A DNA stretch of 48,802 bases from Labilibaculum sp. (GTDB lineage Bacteria > Bacteroidota > Bacteroidia > Bacteroidales > Marinifilaceae), in assembly GCA_016342745.1 (NCBI GenBank), contig JAEINT010000025.1:1-48802 (forward strand), written 5' to 3'. The notes under the pieces were generated by a model. That model worked only from the letters and a program-made list of their open reading frames with translations, was not told the origin of the DNA and did no database searches. Within the stretch, counting starts at the first letter, position 1. Each line of letters opens with the position of its first letter. Both the position numbers and the translations under genes were made by a program. This document shows, one piece after another, positions 6,993-16,129 of the stretch.

Positions 6993-8993
6993 TTAAAAAA
7001 GGTCGTTCAGTAAGTTGTCTTCAACTAGGTTTGGAATGGTAACTTTCAAACTAGGTGTACGTTCCATTTCACGTTTAATAGCAAAAATGGCTTCGTCATT
7101 TCTAGCCCAGCTACGTCTGGCAATACCGTTGTTTACATCGTAAAACAACATGCTTTTTAAACGAGCATCTGCTTCTCTGGTTCCATCCAATAACATTCCG
7201 AAACCACCGTTGGTTACCTCTCCCCAACCAACGCCACCGCCGTTGTGAATCGATACCCAAGTTGCACCTCTAAAGCTATCTCCAATCACATTCTGAATGG
7301 CCATATCAGCTGTAAACTTACTACCATCGTAAATGTTAGAAGTTTCGCGGTAAGGAGAATCTGTTCCACTTACATCGTGATGATCACGACCCAATACAAC
7401 TGGTCCAATTTTACCTTCTGCAATTGCATTGTTGAAAGCTTCAGCAATTTTAGAACGTCCTTCCGCATCGGCATATAAAATACGAGCCTGAGAACCAACT
7501 ACCATTTTGTTCTTTTTCGCATCCTTAATCCAGGTAATGTTATCCTGCATTTGCAACTGGATTTCTTCTGGAGAACTTTCCATGATTTCCTGCAAAACTT
7601 GCATTGCAATCTCATCGGTCTGATCTAAATCGGCAGCATTACCAGAGGCACAAACCCAACGGAATGGTCCAAATCCATAATCGAAACACATAGGACCTAA
7701 AATATCCTGAACATATGATTTATATCTAAAATCGATGCCATTTTCAGCCATAATATCCGCGCCAGCGCGAGAAGCTTCCAATAGGAATGCGTTACCGTAA
7801 TCGAAGAAATAAGTTCCTTTTGCAGTGTGCTTATTTACTGCCGCCGCATGACGACGTAAAGTAGCTTGTACCTTTTCTTTAAATACCTCTGGTTCTTCGC
7901 GAATCAATCGGTTCGACTCTTCGTACGAAGTATCAGCTGGATAATATCCACCAGTCCAAGGAATATGCAATGACGTTTGATCGGAACCAATGTGAATGAA
8001 GATATTCTCCTCATCGAAACGTTCCCAAACATCAACAACATTACCAATAAATGCAATTGAAACAACTTCTTTGGTTTCTTGTGCCTGCTTAACGCGTGTA
8101 ATCAATTCGTCCATTGAATCGATTAATACATCTACCCAACCCTGCTCGTGACGCTTGGTTGCAGCTTTAGGATTCACCTCTGCAGCAATCGTGATACAAC
8201 CAGCAATGTTACCTGCTTTTGGCTGCGCACCACTCATACCACCTAATCCGGCAGTTAAGAAAATCTTGCCTTCAGGAGTCTCTCCTTTTTTCAACATTTT
8301 ACGGAAGGCATTCATCACGGTAATCGTTGTTCCGTGAACAATTCCTTGTGGTCCGATGTACATGAATGAACCAGCAGTCATTTGACCATACTGAGAAACA
8401 CCCAAGGCACTAAACTTCTCCCAATCATCTGGCTTCGAGTAATTAGGGACAACCATACCATTGGTTACAATTACTCTTGGAGCTCCTTTCGATGAAGGAA
8501 ATAAGCCCATTGGATGACCAGAATACATGTTTAAAGTTTGCTCATCGGTCATGATCGCCAAATACTGCATGGTAATTAGGTATTGCGCCCAGTTTTGAAA
8601 AACGGCACCATTACCACCATAAGTAATCAACTCCTCAGGATGCTGAGCAACCGCAGGATCCAAGTTGTTTTGCATCATTAACATGATACCAGCAGCTTGA
8701 ACTGATTTTGCAGGGTATTCTTGAATTGGACGAGCATAAATTTTGTAGTCAGGCTTGAATCGGTACATGTAAATACGACCGAAATCTAATAATTCCTGAG
8801 CAAATTCAGCGGCTAATTCTTTGTGCCATTCTTTCGGAAAATAACGCAAGGCATTACGAATCGCCAATTGCTTTTCCTCAACACTTAATATATCTTTTCT
8901 TTTAGGCGCTCTGTTAGCGTCCTTTGGATATGCTTTTTTTGCAGGTAATTCAGCTGGAATCCCTTGCAATATCTGTTCTTGAAATGTCATCAT
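6993..8993 (-). CDS. hutU: Urocanate hydratase
   Basis: A 666-residue protein, the second enzyme of histidine breakdown, converting urocanate to imidazolonepropionate with NAD as an electrophilic cofactor. Recognisable blocks are the glycine-rich GGNGAVFQNW, GLGGMSGAQPKA, IAFIGNVVDVWERF and YRETSNIYDGS. The length matches the long form (like the animal enzyme) rather than the 550-residue proteobacterial and Bacillus form. The start is the first of two adjacent ATGs. The hutH stop lies 10 bp upstream of this start, so hutH and hutU form one transcript. All key regions appear intact. The next pathway gene, imidazolonepropionase (hutI), is not in the window. Confidence 0.95.
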   Translation of the reverse strand: MMTFQEQILQGIPAELPAKKAYPKDANRAPKRKDILSVEEKQLAIRNALRYFPKEWHKELAAEFAQELLDFGRIYMYRFKPDYKIYARPIQEYPAKSVQAAGIMLMMQNNLDPAVAQHPEELITYGGNGAVFQNWAQYLITMQYLAIMTDEQTLNMYSGHPMGLFPSSKGAPRVIVTNGMVVPNYSKPDDWEKFSALGVSQYGQMTAGSFMYIGPQGIVHGTTITVMNAFRKMLKKGETPEGKIFLTAGLGGMSGAQPKAGNIAGCITIAAEVNPKAATKRHEQGWVDVLIDSMDELITRVKQAQETKEVVSIAFIGNVVDVWERFDEENIFIHIGSDQTSLHIPWTGGYYPADTSYEESNRLIREEPEVFKEKVQATLRRHAAAVNKHTAKGTYFFDYGNAFLLEASRAGADIMAENGIDFRYKSYVQDILGPMCFDYGFGPFRWVCASGNAADLDQTDEIAMQVLQEIMESSPEEIQLQMQDNITWIKDAKKNKMVVGSQARILYADAEGRSKIAEAFNNAIAEGKIGPVVLGRDHHDVSGTDSPYRETSNIYDGSKFTADMAIQNVIGDSFRGATWVSIHNGGGVGWGEVTNGGFGMLLDGTREADARLKSMLFYDVNNGIARRSWARNDEAIFAIKREMERTPSLKVTIPNLVEDNLLNDLF

Positions 8994-9003
8994 CTAAGTC
9001 TTA

Positions 9004-10494
9004 TTATTTCACAACAAAAGCTCTGTTCTTTACAAATTCTATCATTGCATTGATATCATCTTTCAACACACGATCATCTTCCAATTTCGCAACCTTACTT
9101 CTAATGATTTTGAAATTCTCGGTCATGATATCTGAGAAATGATTTGGACTTCTAAACTCTAAAGCTTGAGCCGCATACATCAACTCAATTGCAAAGATTT
9201 TTTCGATATTACCCAAAATCTGATTGAATTTACGACCAGAAATAGATCCCATAGAAACGTGATCTTCCTGTCCTAATGAAGTTGGAACACTATCGGCAGA
9301 TGGAGGGAAACAAAGTGATTTGTTTTCTGTAACCAAAGCTGCAGTTGTGTATTGAGGAATCATGAAACCTGAATTTAACCCACCACTTGCAGTTAACAAA
9401 CGAGGCAAACCAAATTTTCCTTCTAACAGTAAATAGCATCTTCTATCAGCAATATTACCCAGCTCTGAAGCTGCAATAGAACCGTAATCAAGAGCCATAG
9501 CCAATGGTTGTCCGTGGAAGTTACCACCTGAAATTGCTTCTGTATCGCTTAATACAATTGGATTATCAGTAACTGAATTCATTTCGATTTCAGCCAATTC
9601 AGTTAAATGGTAAAAAGCATTTCTTGAAGCTCCGTGAACCTGAGGAATACAACGTAATGAATAAGGATCCTGAACACGCTCACAATCGATGTGGCCTGCT
9701 AAATTCTCCGAATTCTTCAATAGCATACGCATGCGTTCTGCCACCTTAATGTTTCCTTTGAAAGGACGAATTGAATGCAACTCTGGTTTGTATGGCGCTG
9801 CACTTCCTTGGAAACCTTCCAAGCTCATTGCTCCAGCAACATCTGCTAAGTCAAGAAGGTACTCCATTTTGTGCAATCCACGAATGGCATGAGCCAAAAT
9901 AAATTGTGTTCCGTTGATCAATCCCAAACCTTCTTTAGCTTCTAAACGAATAGCCTCTAAACCATGATTTGCCAATACTTCTTTCGCTGGAACGATATCT
10001 TTACCCATCCAAAATTCACCTTCTCCTAAAAGAGGTAAAAACAGATGAGACAATGGTGCTAAATCTCCAGATGCACCTACAGAACCTTGCTCAGGAACAA
10101 CTGGTAATAAATCATTTTCAATAAAGAATAGAATACGTTCAATTACTTCGATACGAACACCCGAGAAACCTTGAGACAAAGCTTGTACTTTGCAAATCAT
10201 CATGATTTTCGATAACTCTTTACCAATTGGGTTACCAACACCAACAGCATGAGTAATCAATAAGTTCTCTTGCAGTTTACTTGTTTCTTCAGGCGAAATT
10301 TGAGTATCGCATAAAGGTCCAAATCCAGTATTGATTCCGTAAACAGCTTTTTCAGATGCAGCCATTTTTTCAACTTTGGCTCTGCACTCGTTAACTTTGC
10401 TAATTGCTTCAGCAGTTAAACCAGCTTTTAGCTCCCCTCGAGCTATCTGAATTGTCTTGTCAACAGTTAGTTGATCTATTCCGTATTTAAACAT
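9004..10494 (-). CDS. hutH: Histidine ammonia-lyase
   Basis: A 496-residue aromatic amino acid lyase that removes ammonia from histidine to give urocanate. The MIO cofactor triad Ala141-Ser142-Gly143 sits in GSVGASGDLAPLSH, at the usual position for HutH. Other family blocks are GINTGFGPL near the N-terminus, the Tyr-containing loop after DNPIV, and GQEDHVSMG. I chose the ATG at 10494 rather than the upstream in-frame TTG at 10521, because the TTG falls in the promoter and the ATG gives the family's normal MIO numbering. It is the first gene of hutHU, divergent from a LysR regulator. Confidence 0.95.
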   Translation of the reverse strand: MFKYGIDQLTVDKTIQIARGELKAGLTAEAISKVNECRAKVEKMAASEKAVYGINTGFGPLCDTQISPEETSKLQENLLITHAVGVGNPIGKELSKIMMICKVQALSQGFSGVRIEVIERILFFIENDLLPVVPEQGSVGASGDLAPLSHLFLPLLGEGEFWMGKDIVPAKEVLANHGLEAIRLEAKEGLGLINGTQFILAHAIRGLHKMEYLLDLADVAGAMSLEGFQGSAAPYKPELHSIRPFKGNIKVAERMRMLLKNSENLAGHIDCERVQDPYSLRCIPQVHGASRNAFYHLTELAEIEMNSVTDNPIVLSDTEAISGGNFHGQPLAMALDYGSIAASELGNIADRRCYLLLEGKFGLPRLLTASGGLNSGFMIPQYTTAALVTENKSLCFPPSADSVPTSLGQEDHVSMGSISGRKFNQILGNIEKIFAIELMYAAQALEFRSPNHFSDIMTENFKIIRSKVAKLEDDRVLKDDINAMIEFVKNRAFVVK

Positions 10495-10518
10495 AGTTCT
10501 AGTAGATTTATTTTTTAA

Positions 10519-10550
10519 CAAAGTTATTCGTAATTTTGATACCCAACAAG
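10519..10550 (-). promoter_or_regulatory. Putative hutHU promoter
   Basis: On the minus strand TAACTTTG (10526-10519) matches TAnnTTTG. About 19 bp upstream a CTTGTTG (10550-10544) supplies a -33-like TTG. The start codon of hutH lies 25 bp downstream of the -7 box. Confidence 0.55.
10531..10538 (+). promoter_or_regulatory. Putative promoter of the LysR gene
   Basis: TAATTTTG matches the Bacteroidota -7 box and lies 38 bp before the LysR ATG. It begins 5 bp from the opposing hutH -7 box, so the two promoters are back to back within 82 bp and a single regulator bound here could affect both. Confidence 0.5.
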
Positions 10551-10576
10551 ACCATCTTTGTTTACCTTTAATAACT

Positions 10577-11461
10577 ATGAGTAATCAATTAGAACTAAGA
10601 CATTACAAATATTTCCTTGCCCTAGCTGAAGATTTACACTTTAGAAAGGCAGCCGAACGCCTTTTTATTTCTCAACCAGGCTTAAGTCGACAGATAAAGC
10701 AAATGGAGGAAAACCTAGGTGTTGAACTTTTCGAAAGACACAATAGAAAAGTGAAGTTAAGCAAGGCTGGCTTGTACATGCAAAAGGAATTGAACCTTCA
10801 TTTTAAGCGTTTAGATGATATTATTGAGCACGCCAAATTACTGAGCGATGGATTGGATGGTCATTTAAACCTTGGCTACCTTGGATCGGCAATGCAAGAT
10901 GTAATACCCAATTTGATGTTGGAATTCAAGAAGAACCAGCCAAATGTGTTGTTCAGTTTAAAAGAGATGGACAACAACAAACAGATTCAAGCTTTGCTGA
11001 ATCAGGAAATTGATTTGGGTTTTGTAAGAATGGAACGTGTACCAAGAGGCTTAAGCATTCAATCGGTATTCGAAGATACTTTTTCATTGGTTCTTCCCAA
11101 AGAGCATCCAATTAATGAAGAAAACTTTAAAAACTTGTCTCAATTGAAAGATGAATCCTTCATTTTCTTCGATTCTTCCTATAGCGAATCTTACTACGAA
11201 AAAATGATGCAGATTTTCGATGAGAGTGGCTTCTCTCCTCTCGTTTCGCACAATACGGTTAATGCGAGTTCTATTTTCAGACTTGTGGAAAATAATTTTG
11301 GGATATCCATTGTTCCAACCTCTTTGCAATTGGGTTATGATATGGATGTGAAATTTATTGAATTAACAGAAATACCACAACGCACGACTTTAAAATTGGT
11401 GTGGAATAGTGTAAATACCAATCCAATTTTAGAGAAGTTTCTACATTTAACAAAGCTCTAA
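10577..11461 (+). CDS. LysR-family transcriptional regulator
   Basis: A 294-residue LysR protein. The winged helix-turn-helix is at residues about 6-65 (LALAEDLHFRKAAERLFISQPGLSRQIKQ), followed by the linker helix and a two-lobed effector domain (from about 95; e.g. LGYLGSAMQDVIP, DLGFVRM, FGISIVPTS). It is transcribed away from hutH across an 82-bp gap. LysR proteins often regulate the divergent neighbour, so control of hutHU by histidine or urocanate is a fair inference. HutC and HutP, the better known hut regulators, are unrelated to it. Its 3' end converges on the RACo-like gene, 21 bp away. Confidence 0.88.
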   Translation: MSNQLELRHYKYFLALAEDLHFRKAAERLFISQPGLSRQIKQMEENLGVELFERHNRKVKLSKAGLYMQKELNLHFKRLDDIIEHAKLLSDGLDGHLNLGYLGSAMQDVIPNLMLEFKKNQPNVLFSLKEMDNNKQIQALLNQEIDLGFVRMERVPRGLSIQSVFEDTFSLVLPKEHPINEENFKNLSQLKDESFIFFDSSYSESYYEKMMQIFDESGFSPLVSHNTVNASSIFRLVENNFGISIVPTSLQLGYDMDVKFIELTEIPQRTTLKLVWNSVNTNPILEKFLHLTKL

Positions 11462-11482
11462 TTTGAGGATATACTTAGCATT

Positions 11483-12976
11483 TCAGAAGAACATATTCAT
11501 TGCAAATTCCATTTCGAATTCAGGATGGTGAGCCAGTTCAATATGCTCTGCCTTCTCTAAAATAGAATTGGTGTAGTTTGTAAAATCATTACTTAAAGCA
11601 TGTAAAACAGCTCCGGTTCCAGAGGTATTCCCGAGCATCACTATTTTGCCAAGCACCGCTTCTGGCAATAGACCAACTGTTACGGCACTTTCAGGATTCA
11701 TATAATTTCCCAAACCTCCTGCAATGTAAACTGCATCTAGATCCTCAACACTAACATTAGCGGTCTGTAAAATGATTTTCACACCTGTAATAATCGCACT
11801 TTTTGCCAATTGAATTTCTCTAATATCTTGCGGTGTAATTACCACCTTCTCTCCAGTTCCAGATTCATTTTCAGCAGCCAGAACAAAGTCTTCTTTTAAT
11901 TCTCCGTCTGTTAAGATGACATTCGTATTCAATAAATAGGCAACAATATCGAGCAAACCAGAACCACAAACGCCTATTGGTTTCTCATCGGCAATGGTTT
12001 GATAGTCGTCACCTGTAAATACAGAAATAGCTCCATCAAAAGCACCCATACCACAAGAGATATTTGCTCCTTCGAAGGCTGGTCCTGCAGCGGTAGTGCA
12101 AGCATATATTTTTTCTGGTGTAACGATTGCCATCTCCCCATTTGTTCCAATATCAATAAACAGGTAAGTTTTAACTTCTTTGGGAGGATTTAGCGAGGCA
12201 AGTCCTGAAACAATATCTGCTCCTACATAAGCCGAAATTGATGGCATTAAGTGAACGATCGCATTCGAATTAGCCTGAATGTTAAGTTCTGAAGCTGGAA
12301 TACACTTTTCCGCTGTAAAATTAGGCACAAAAGGAGCCAAAGCGATTGGAGTTGGATCGATTCCTGCAAGCAAATGCAACATGGTTGTATTCGCCGAAAC
12401 GGATAGTTTCACGATATTCTCAATAGCGACTCCTTCAGTAGTCGTAAAAATTTCTATTTCTTTATTGATCGCACCTACCAATTCCTTTTGCATTTGATCA
12501 AGTCCAGCTTGCGAAGAACAAAACTGAATGCGACTGATCACATCTGCTCCAAATTTTGCTTGTGGATTGCTAATTCCTCTGGTTCTCAAAATACCGCCGG
12601 TAATTAAGCTGATCCAATAAAACACGATGCTAGTTGTTCCAATATCCATAGCTAAGGAAATTGGATATGCTTGCTCCATTGCGAGAGCATTTGGTTTTAC
12701 AGGAATGCGGACAGTATATTGATTCTGATTGGTTAAAACCTTCTCTTCAATCTCATTTGGTAAACTTAGCTCAATATCCGTATCGGGATAATACAAACAA
12801 GAGTTAACGAAGCCAATATTTTTAATCTTCACGCGACATTTTCCACATGTACCATTTCCTCCGCAAGGTGCAGAAATAGAAATGTTTTGTCCCTGAAGTA
12901 TCTGCATCAAACTATCGCCAACCTCATAGGATATGGTTTCAATTTTTTTGCTTCGATGTAAATATATAATTGGCAT
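11483..12976 (-). CDS. RACo-like corrinoid activator (2Fe-2S ferredoxin plus ASKHA domain, DUF4445)
   Basis: A 497-residue protein. Residues 1-60 are a ferredoxin-like domain with Cys38, Cys44, Cys47 and Cys60 (CGGNGTCGKC). The rest is the ASKHA/DUF4445 region with LAMDIGTTSIVF near residue 108, FIDIGTNGEMA, TTAAGPAFEGA and YIAGGLGNYM. Such proteins use ATP to put an electron onto inactive Co(II) corrinoids and restore Co(I). The gap between the third and fourth cysteines (12 residues) is shorter than the roughly 25-35 I expect in this family. I chose ATG 12976 over a longer frame from 13024, since it makes a TAATG overlap with the stop of the upstream gene. It is the last gene of the corrinoid cluster. 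Confidence 0.88.
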   Translation of the reverse strand: MPIIYLHRSKKIETISYEVGDSLMQILQGQNISISAPCGGNGTCGKCRVKIKNIGFVNSCLYYPDTDIELSLPNEIEEKVLTNQNQYTVRIPVKPNALAMEQAYPISLAMDIGTTSIVFYWISLITGGILRTRGISNPQAKFGADVISRIQFCSSQAGLDQMQKELVGAINKEIEIFTTTEGVAIENIVKLSVSANTTMLHLLAGIDPTPIALAPFVPNFTAEKCIPASELNIQANSNAIVHLMPSISAYVGADIVSGLASLNPPKEVKTYLFIDIGTNGEMAIVTPEKIYACTTAAGPAFEGANISCGMGAFDGAISVFTGDDYQTIADEKPIGVCGSGLLDIVAYLLNTNVILTDGELKEDFVLAAENESGTGEKVVITPQDIREIQLAKSAIITGVKIILQTANVSVEDLDAVYIAGGLGNYMNPESAVTVGLLPEAVLGKIVMLGNTSGTGAVLHALSNDFTNYTNSILEKAEHIELAHHPEFEMEFAMNMFF

Positions 12977-13689
12977 TATCGTTCTTTTTTTACATTTCGG
13001 TACAAACAATTCACACTGCCACATTTATGGCATTCGTGCTTGTGGAAATTTACGTTTTCACCTATCCCAATGATACCGCTAACCGATTTCACAGGATGCA
13101 TTAAGCAAGAATCACTCAATTGGATACCACAAATGTTATCTGGAAAAAATGAAAACAATTTTTTCTGCTCAGCCACATTCCAATCGCAATAACCAGGGCT
13201 GTATCTATTGGTAATTTTCCATCCCTTTTCTTCACACTCAAGCTTCAGTAACTCTTGTACCTTATCCATTGCTTTTTCAACCATCACAGTCCCCAAAACA
13301 TCAACAAGATATCCTTCTACTAAATCCCCTTTATCGAATAATTCTTTTGAACGCAAACTAACTTCCGAACCCGCCGAACAGACAAAAAAAGCAGCTTTCT
13401 CCATATTTTGATAATAGCCAGCCACTTGCTCGCCTACTGAAAATACTTCTCCGTCGATTTTCACAATTGGATTCTCTACACAAGAAGAAGGTGCCACCAC
13501 ATAAGCTCCTCTAACATTTGCTTTGGTATCTAAATCGGTAATTTCTGCTTGTAAAAATTCCGAATAAGAAGGCATATCCTCACCAACGTGGGCAATAAAT
13601 TCTACATCTTCAATGCGAATGTTTAATTCCAATGCACTAAAGTGATATTCTCTTATTTGCTGATTATTTGTCGTTTCCTTTTCCACCAA
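12976..13689 (-). CDS. MetH-type activation domain protein (B12 methionine synthase activation-like)
   Basis: A 237-residue protein whose second half matches the AdoMet-binding activation domain of cobalamin methionine synthase: NRYSPGYCDWNVAEQKKLF, then LMHPVKSVSGIIGIG. Free-standing copies occur with corrinoid methyltransferases. I infer it supplies a methyl group from SAM, or holds the corrinoid protein, during reductive reactivation by the RACo-like partner. The C-terminus adds a Cys cluster (HECHKCGSVNC) that could bind metal or Fe-S. There is no ATG: the frame opens with adjacent TTG (13689) and GTG (13686). The stop overlaps the RACo start (TAATG), so translation is coupled. Confidence 0.8.
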   Translation of the reverse strand: MVEKETTNNQQIREYHFSALELNIRIEDVEFIAHVGEDMPSYSEFLQAEITDLDTKANVRGAYVVAPSSCVENPIVKIDGEVFSVGEQVAGYYQNMEKAAFFVCSAGSEVSLRSKELFDKGDLVEGYLVDVLGTVMVEKAMDKVQELLKLECEEKGWKITNRYSPGYCDWNVAEQKKLFSFFPDNICGIQLSDSCLMHPVKSVSGIIGIGENVNFHKHECHKCGSVNCLYRNVKKER

Positions 13690-13716
13690 TTGTTATTTTC
13701 TAACGAATCAATTATA

Positions 13717-14631
13717 CTAATTAATTAAATGCTTTTTAAAGGTTTTTCGAAGCTCACTTACCGTTAAACCATGCCCAAAGGCAATCAATTCTGATGGCCC
13801 AACATATTTCTCCAAGTTCTTAATTTCAATATTTTCATAGACACAATGAATAGAAACAACGCTTCCATCACTCAAATTCAAATATCCTTTTATTCGAGGA
13901 CAAGTCTTCGTTAATTCTTTTAGAAATTCAGTTAAACCAACTTCCGAGATCTTATCATGCGTACGTAAAACACAAGCATTGATATCTGGTCGTCCTTCAG
14001 ATTCTTTACTCAGGTATCTTTTGGCTGCATTCCCTCTATCAATTTCATTAACTGCCAAAGCTTTCCAATCTACTTTCGCAAAACTTGTTGGTAGAATCTC
14101 CGCATATGGATTTAGCTTTTTTAGAGCTTTATTAATCTCACTTAAATCCTCATCAAGCAAATCAATTTTATTAATGATAAGCTTATCAGCCACCATTATT
14201 TGATGCCTAAAGCGAATCAACATATTTAGTCCTTTAAAGAAATTTGGCGCATCAACAAGGCTAATGATTTTATCCAAAACAATTTTGTCTTTTAAGCCTG
14301 GCGATTGCAATAACTCAATAACACTAATTGGATCTGCCAATCCGGATGCTTCCAAAAAAATAATTTCAGGTTGATATTCTGCAATCACTTTTTGCATGTT
14401 TCTCTCAAAGTTACCCAATTGACAAACACAAAACACCGAACCATTGTTTATTTCAACAAGCTTAAAATCCTCATTCGATTGCTGCAATTCTTTTCCATCG
14501 ACACCCGAAGGAGCAAACTCGTTTTGAATAACAGCAATTCGTTTACCAGAGGATAACTCACTTAATAAATTACTAAGCAATGTTGTCTTCCCACTCCCTA
14601 AAAAACCTGTGATTAGATTAAAATAAACCAT
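13717..14631 (-). CDS. CobW/COG0523-family GTPase (metallochaperone)
   Basis: A 304-residue G3E GTPase. Walker A is GFLGSGKTT (residues 9-17). Then come FCVC (C68 and C70, in place of the usual CxCC metal motif), LEASGLADP and the base-recognition motif NKIDL. The C-terminal CobW domain ends in FGHGLTVSE. These proteins deliver metals such as Zn or Co to target enzymes. Here a zinc-dependent methyltransferase and a corrinoid protein are natural clients, which is inference from position. It starts at ATG 14631, 27 bp before the activation-domain gene, and follows a hairpin terminator after the methyltransferase. Confidence 0.82.
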   Translation of the reverse strand: MVYFNLITGFLGSGKTTLLSNLLSELSSGKRIAVIQNEFAPSGVDGKELQQSNEDFKLVEINNGSVFCVCQLGNFERNMQKVIAEYQPEIIFLEASGLADPISVIELLQSPGLKDKIVLDKIISLVDAPNFFKGLNMLIRFRHQIMVADKLIINKIDLLDEDLSEINKALKKLNPYAEILPTSFAKVDWKALAVNEIDRGNAAKRYLSKESEGRPDINACVLRTHDKISEVGLTEFLKELTKTCPRIKGYLNLSDGSVVSIHCVYENIEIKNLEKYVGPSELIAFGHGLTVSELRKTFKKHLIN

Positions 14632-14661
14632 ACAGTTCTCAAATCCTTAAAAATGGTATAA

Positions 14662-14688
14662 AACCCGATTCATTATCTGAATCGGGTT
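14662..14688 (-). terminator. Hairpin between the methyltransferase and the GTPase
   Basis: AACCCGATTCA (14662-14672) pairs with TGAATCGGGTT (14678-14688) around a 5-nt loop. On the minus strand it is followed by TTTTATA. It could end or attenuate the upstream three-gene transcript, lowering expression of the three reactivation genes relative to the methyltransferase genes. Confidence 0.7.
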
Positions 14689-14711
14689 CATATGCTAAAA
14701 ATTATATAACT

Positions 14712-16103
14712 CTAATTTTTACTTGCTAAATAGCCTTCAATTTTTGCCTGAATATCAGCAATAGGAGGAATTTGAGAAATAAAATCGATATTTCCATCCA
14801 TTACAATAGTTGGTAGGTTTTTTACACCTAAACTAGCCATCATTTGAACGCCTTCCATCTCTTTAATACGATGCTCTTTGTAAACCACTTTATCACCGTA
14901 AGGTTCTGTAGCACGTGCAACAGCATCCACCATGTATTGACATGGCGCACAAGAAGATGAATCCAAAGTAATGATATCAATGATCACCTTTTCCTTATCC
15001 CAATGATTAGACAAATCAAGTAATTCTATATTTGAAGCAACTGCCTCTGAAGCTCTCAACTCTCCTTGAAGGATTTCATCGTGCACTAATTCTGCAACAG
15101 CAATTAGATTCTCTTTTGGTGTCTCCATTGCTAAATCGCAACCAGGAGCAAGAATAAATCCTTTTTTACCACCAATATCCATGCAATCAAGAGCATCTCT
15201 GCGAGAAGCATCTTCGTCGCCCATTAACAAGGCAACTGTTAGCTTTATGTTACCACCAAAACTCACATTGTGTTTCAATGACATATCACGAACAAAATCC
15301 AAAGGAATATTCTCATCAATAGAGATATTGTCTGGCTTTGTTTGACACATTACTTCAATATTTTGCTGCGCATTACCACACACAAAGAATGAACTTAAAG
15401 CATCTGCTTCACGAATCGAATCGTTAATTTCCTTTACGTAAGGACTAACAAATGTTTCGAAACTCATTGGATCGATCTGACTTGTCATCGGATCAACAAT
15501 TGCAATAATATCAGCACCTGACTCAATGTAATTCGTAGCCATCATTTTTGCCACATCAGTAGCAAAACGCATTAATTTGTGCGTCTTCTCTGGCTCCATC
15601 ATCATTTGCATGAAAATGTCGGTACCCAATAGGTGCAAAGCCAGTGTAAAAGGACCAGTAATCAGGCCATACAATGCTAAATCTGGATGCTCTTCTCTCA
15701 ACTTTCGAGTTGTCTCCATTACCAAGGAAATTCTTCCTTCGCAGGCACATGGTACTTTTAAATCATCAAGTGTCTTTCCTTCCATTAATGGATGAGAAAT
15801 AACTGCAGGAGGGTTGTCATCGGCCCAAGCCAATTTACAACCTAATGCTTCTGCTTCAATTTGCAAATCAAAAGCAACAGGAATTCCATCAGGATTATAC
15901 AATTCAATAGATTTGTTTACTCCTTCTACAATTTTATCACTTGATTGAAGAAATTCAGTTGCCGTAAGTCCAATTAGTTGGCCAGCATGTGCTCCAACAA
16001 AAGGAACCCAAGGTATTCTCTCCACCTCTTCAAGGCGCATTGCCTTTTTTATTAATTCTAATCCTTGCATGGGGTATATTTTGTCTTTTGTAAGTCGATT
16101 CAT
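14712..16103 (-). CDS. MtaA/CmuA-like corrinoid methyltransferase fused to a thioredoxin-like domain
   Basis: A 463-residue fusion. Residues about 1-365 form a URO-D-superfamily methyltransferase of the MtaA/CmuA type, which moves a methyl group between a corrinoid protein and a thiol or other acceptor using zinc. The family's H-x-C...C zinc site is seen as FVCGN (Phe240, Cys242) and APGCDLAMETP (Cys322), so the His is replaced by Phe. Residues about 370-463 form a thioredoxin-like domain with the redox pair Cys385-Ala-Pro-Cys388 and the cis-Pro motif NLPTIVMDG. The start is ATG 16103, the codon after an in-frame TTG. It lies 26 bp after the corrinoid protein gene. The thioredoxin part might act as thiol acceptor or keep cysteines reduced; neither is proven. 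Confidence 0.87.
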   Translation of the reverse strand: MNRLTKDKIYPMQGLELIKKAMRLEEVERIPWVPFVGAHAGQLIGLTATEFLQSSDKIVEGVNKSIELYNPDGIPVAFDLQIEAEALGCKLAWADDNPPAVISHPLMEGKTLDDLKVPCACEGRISLVMETTRKLREEHPDLALYGLITGPFTLALHLLGTDIFMQMMMEPEKTHKLMRFATDVAKMMATNYIESGADIIAIVDPMTSQIDPMSFETFVSPYVKEINDSIREADALSSFFVCGNAQQNIEVMCQTKPDNISIDENIPLDFVRDMSLKHNVSFGGNIKLTVALLMGDEDASRRDALDCMDIGGKKGFILAPGCDLAMETPKENLIAVAELVHDEILQGELRASEAVASNIELLDLSNHWDKEKVIIDIITLDSSSCAPCQYMVDAVARATEPYGDKVVYKEHRIKEMEGVQMMASLGVKNLPTIVMDGNIDFISQIPPIADIQAKIEGYLASKN

Positions 16104-16129
16104 CAACTTAGCTATAGTTTATTAATTAT

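Noticed and set aside
9004-10521. Longer hutH starting at TTG 10521
   Set aside because: That start lies within the -7 promoter region, and the ATG at 10494 gives the usual position of the Ala-Ser-Gly triad.
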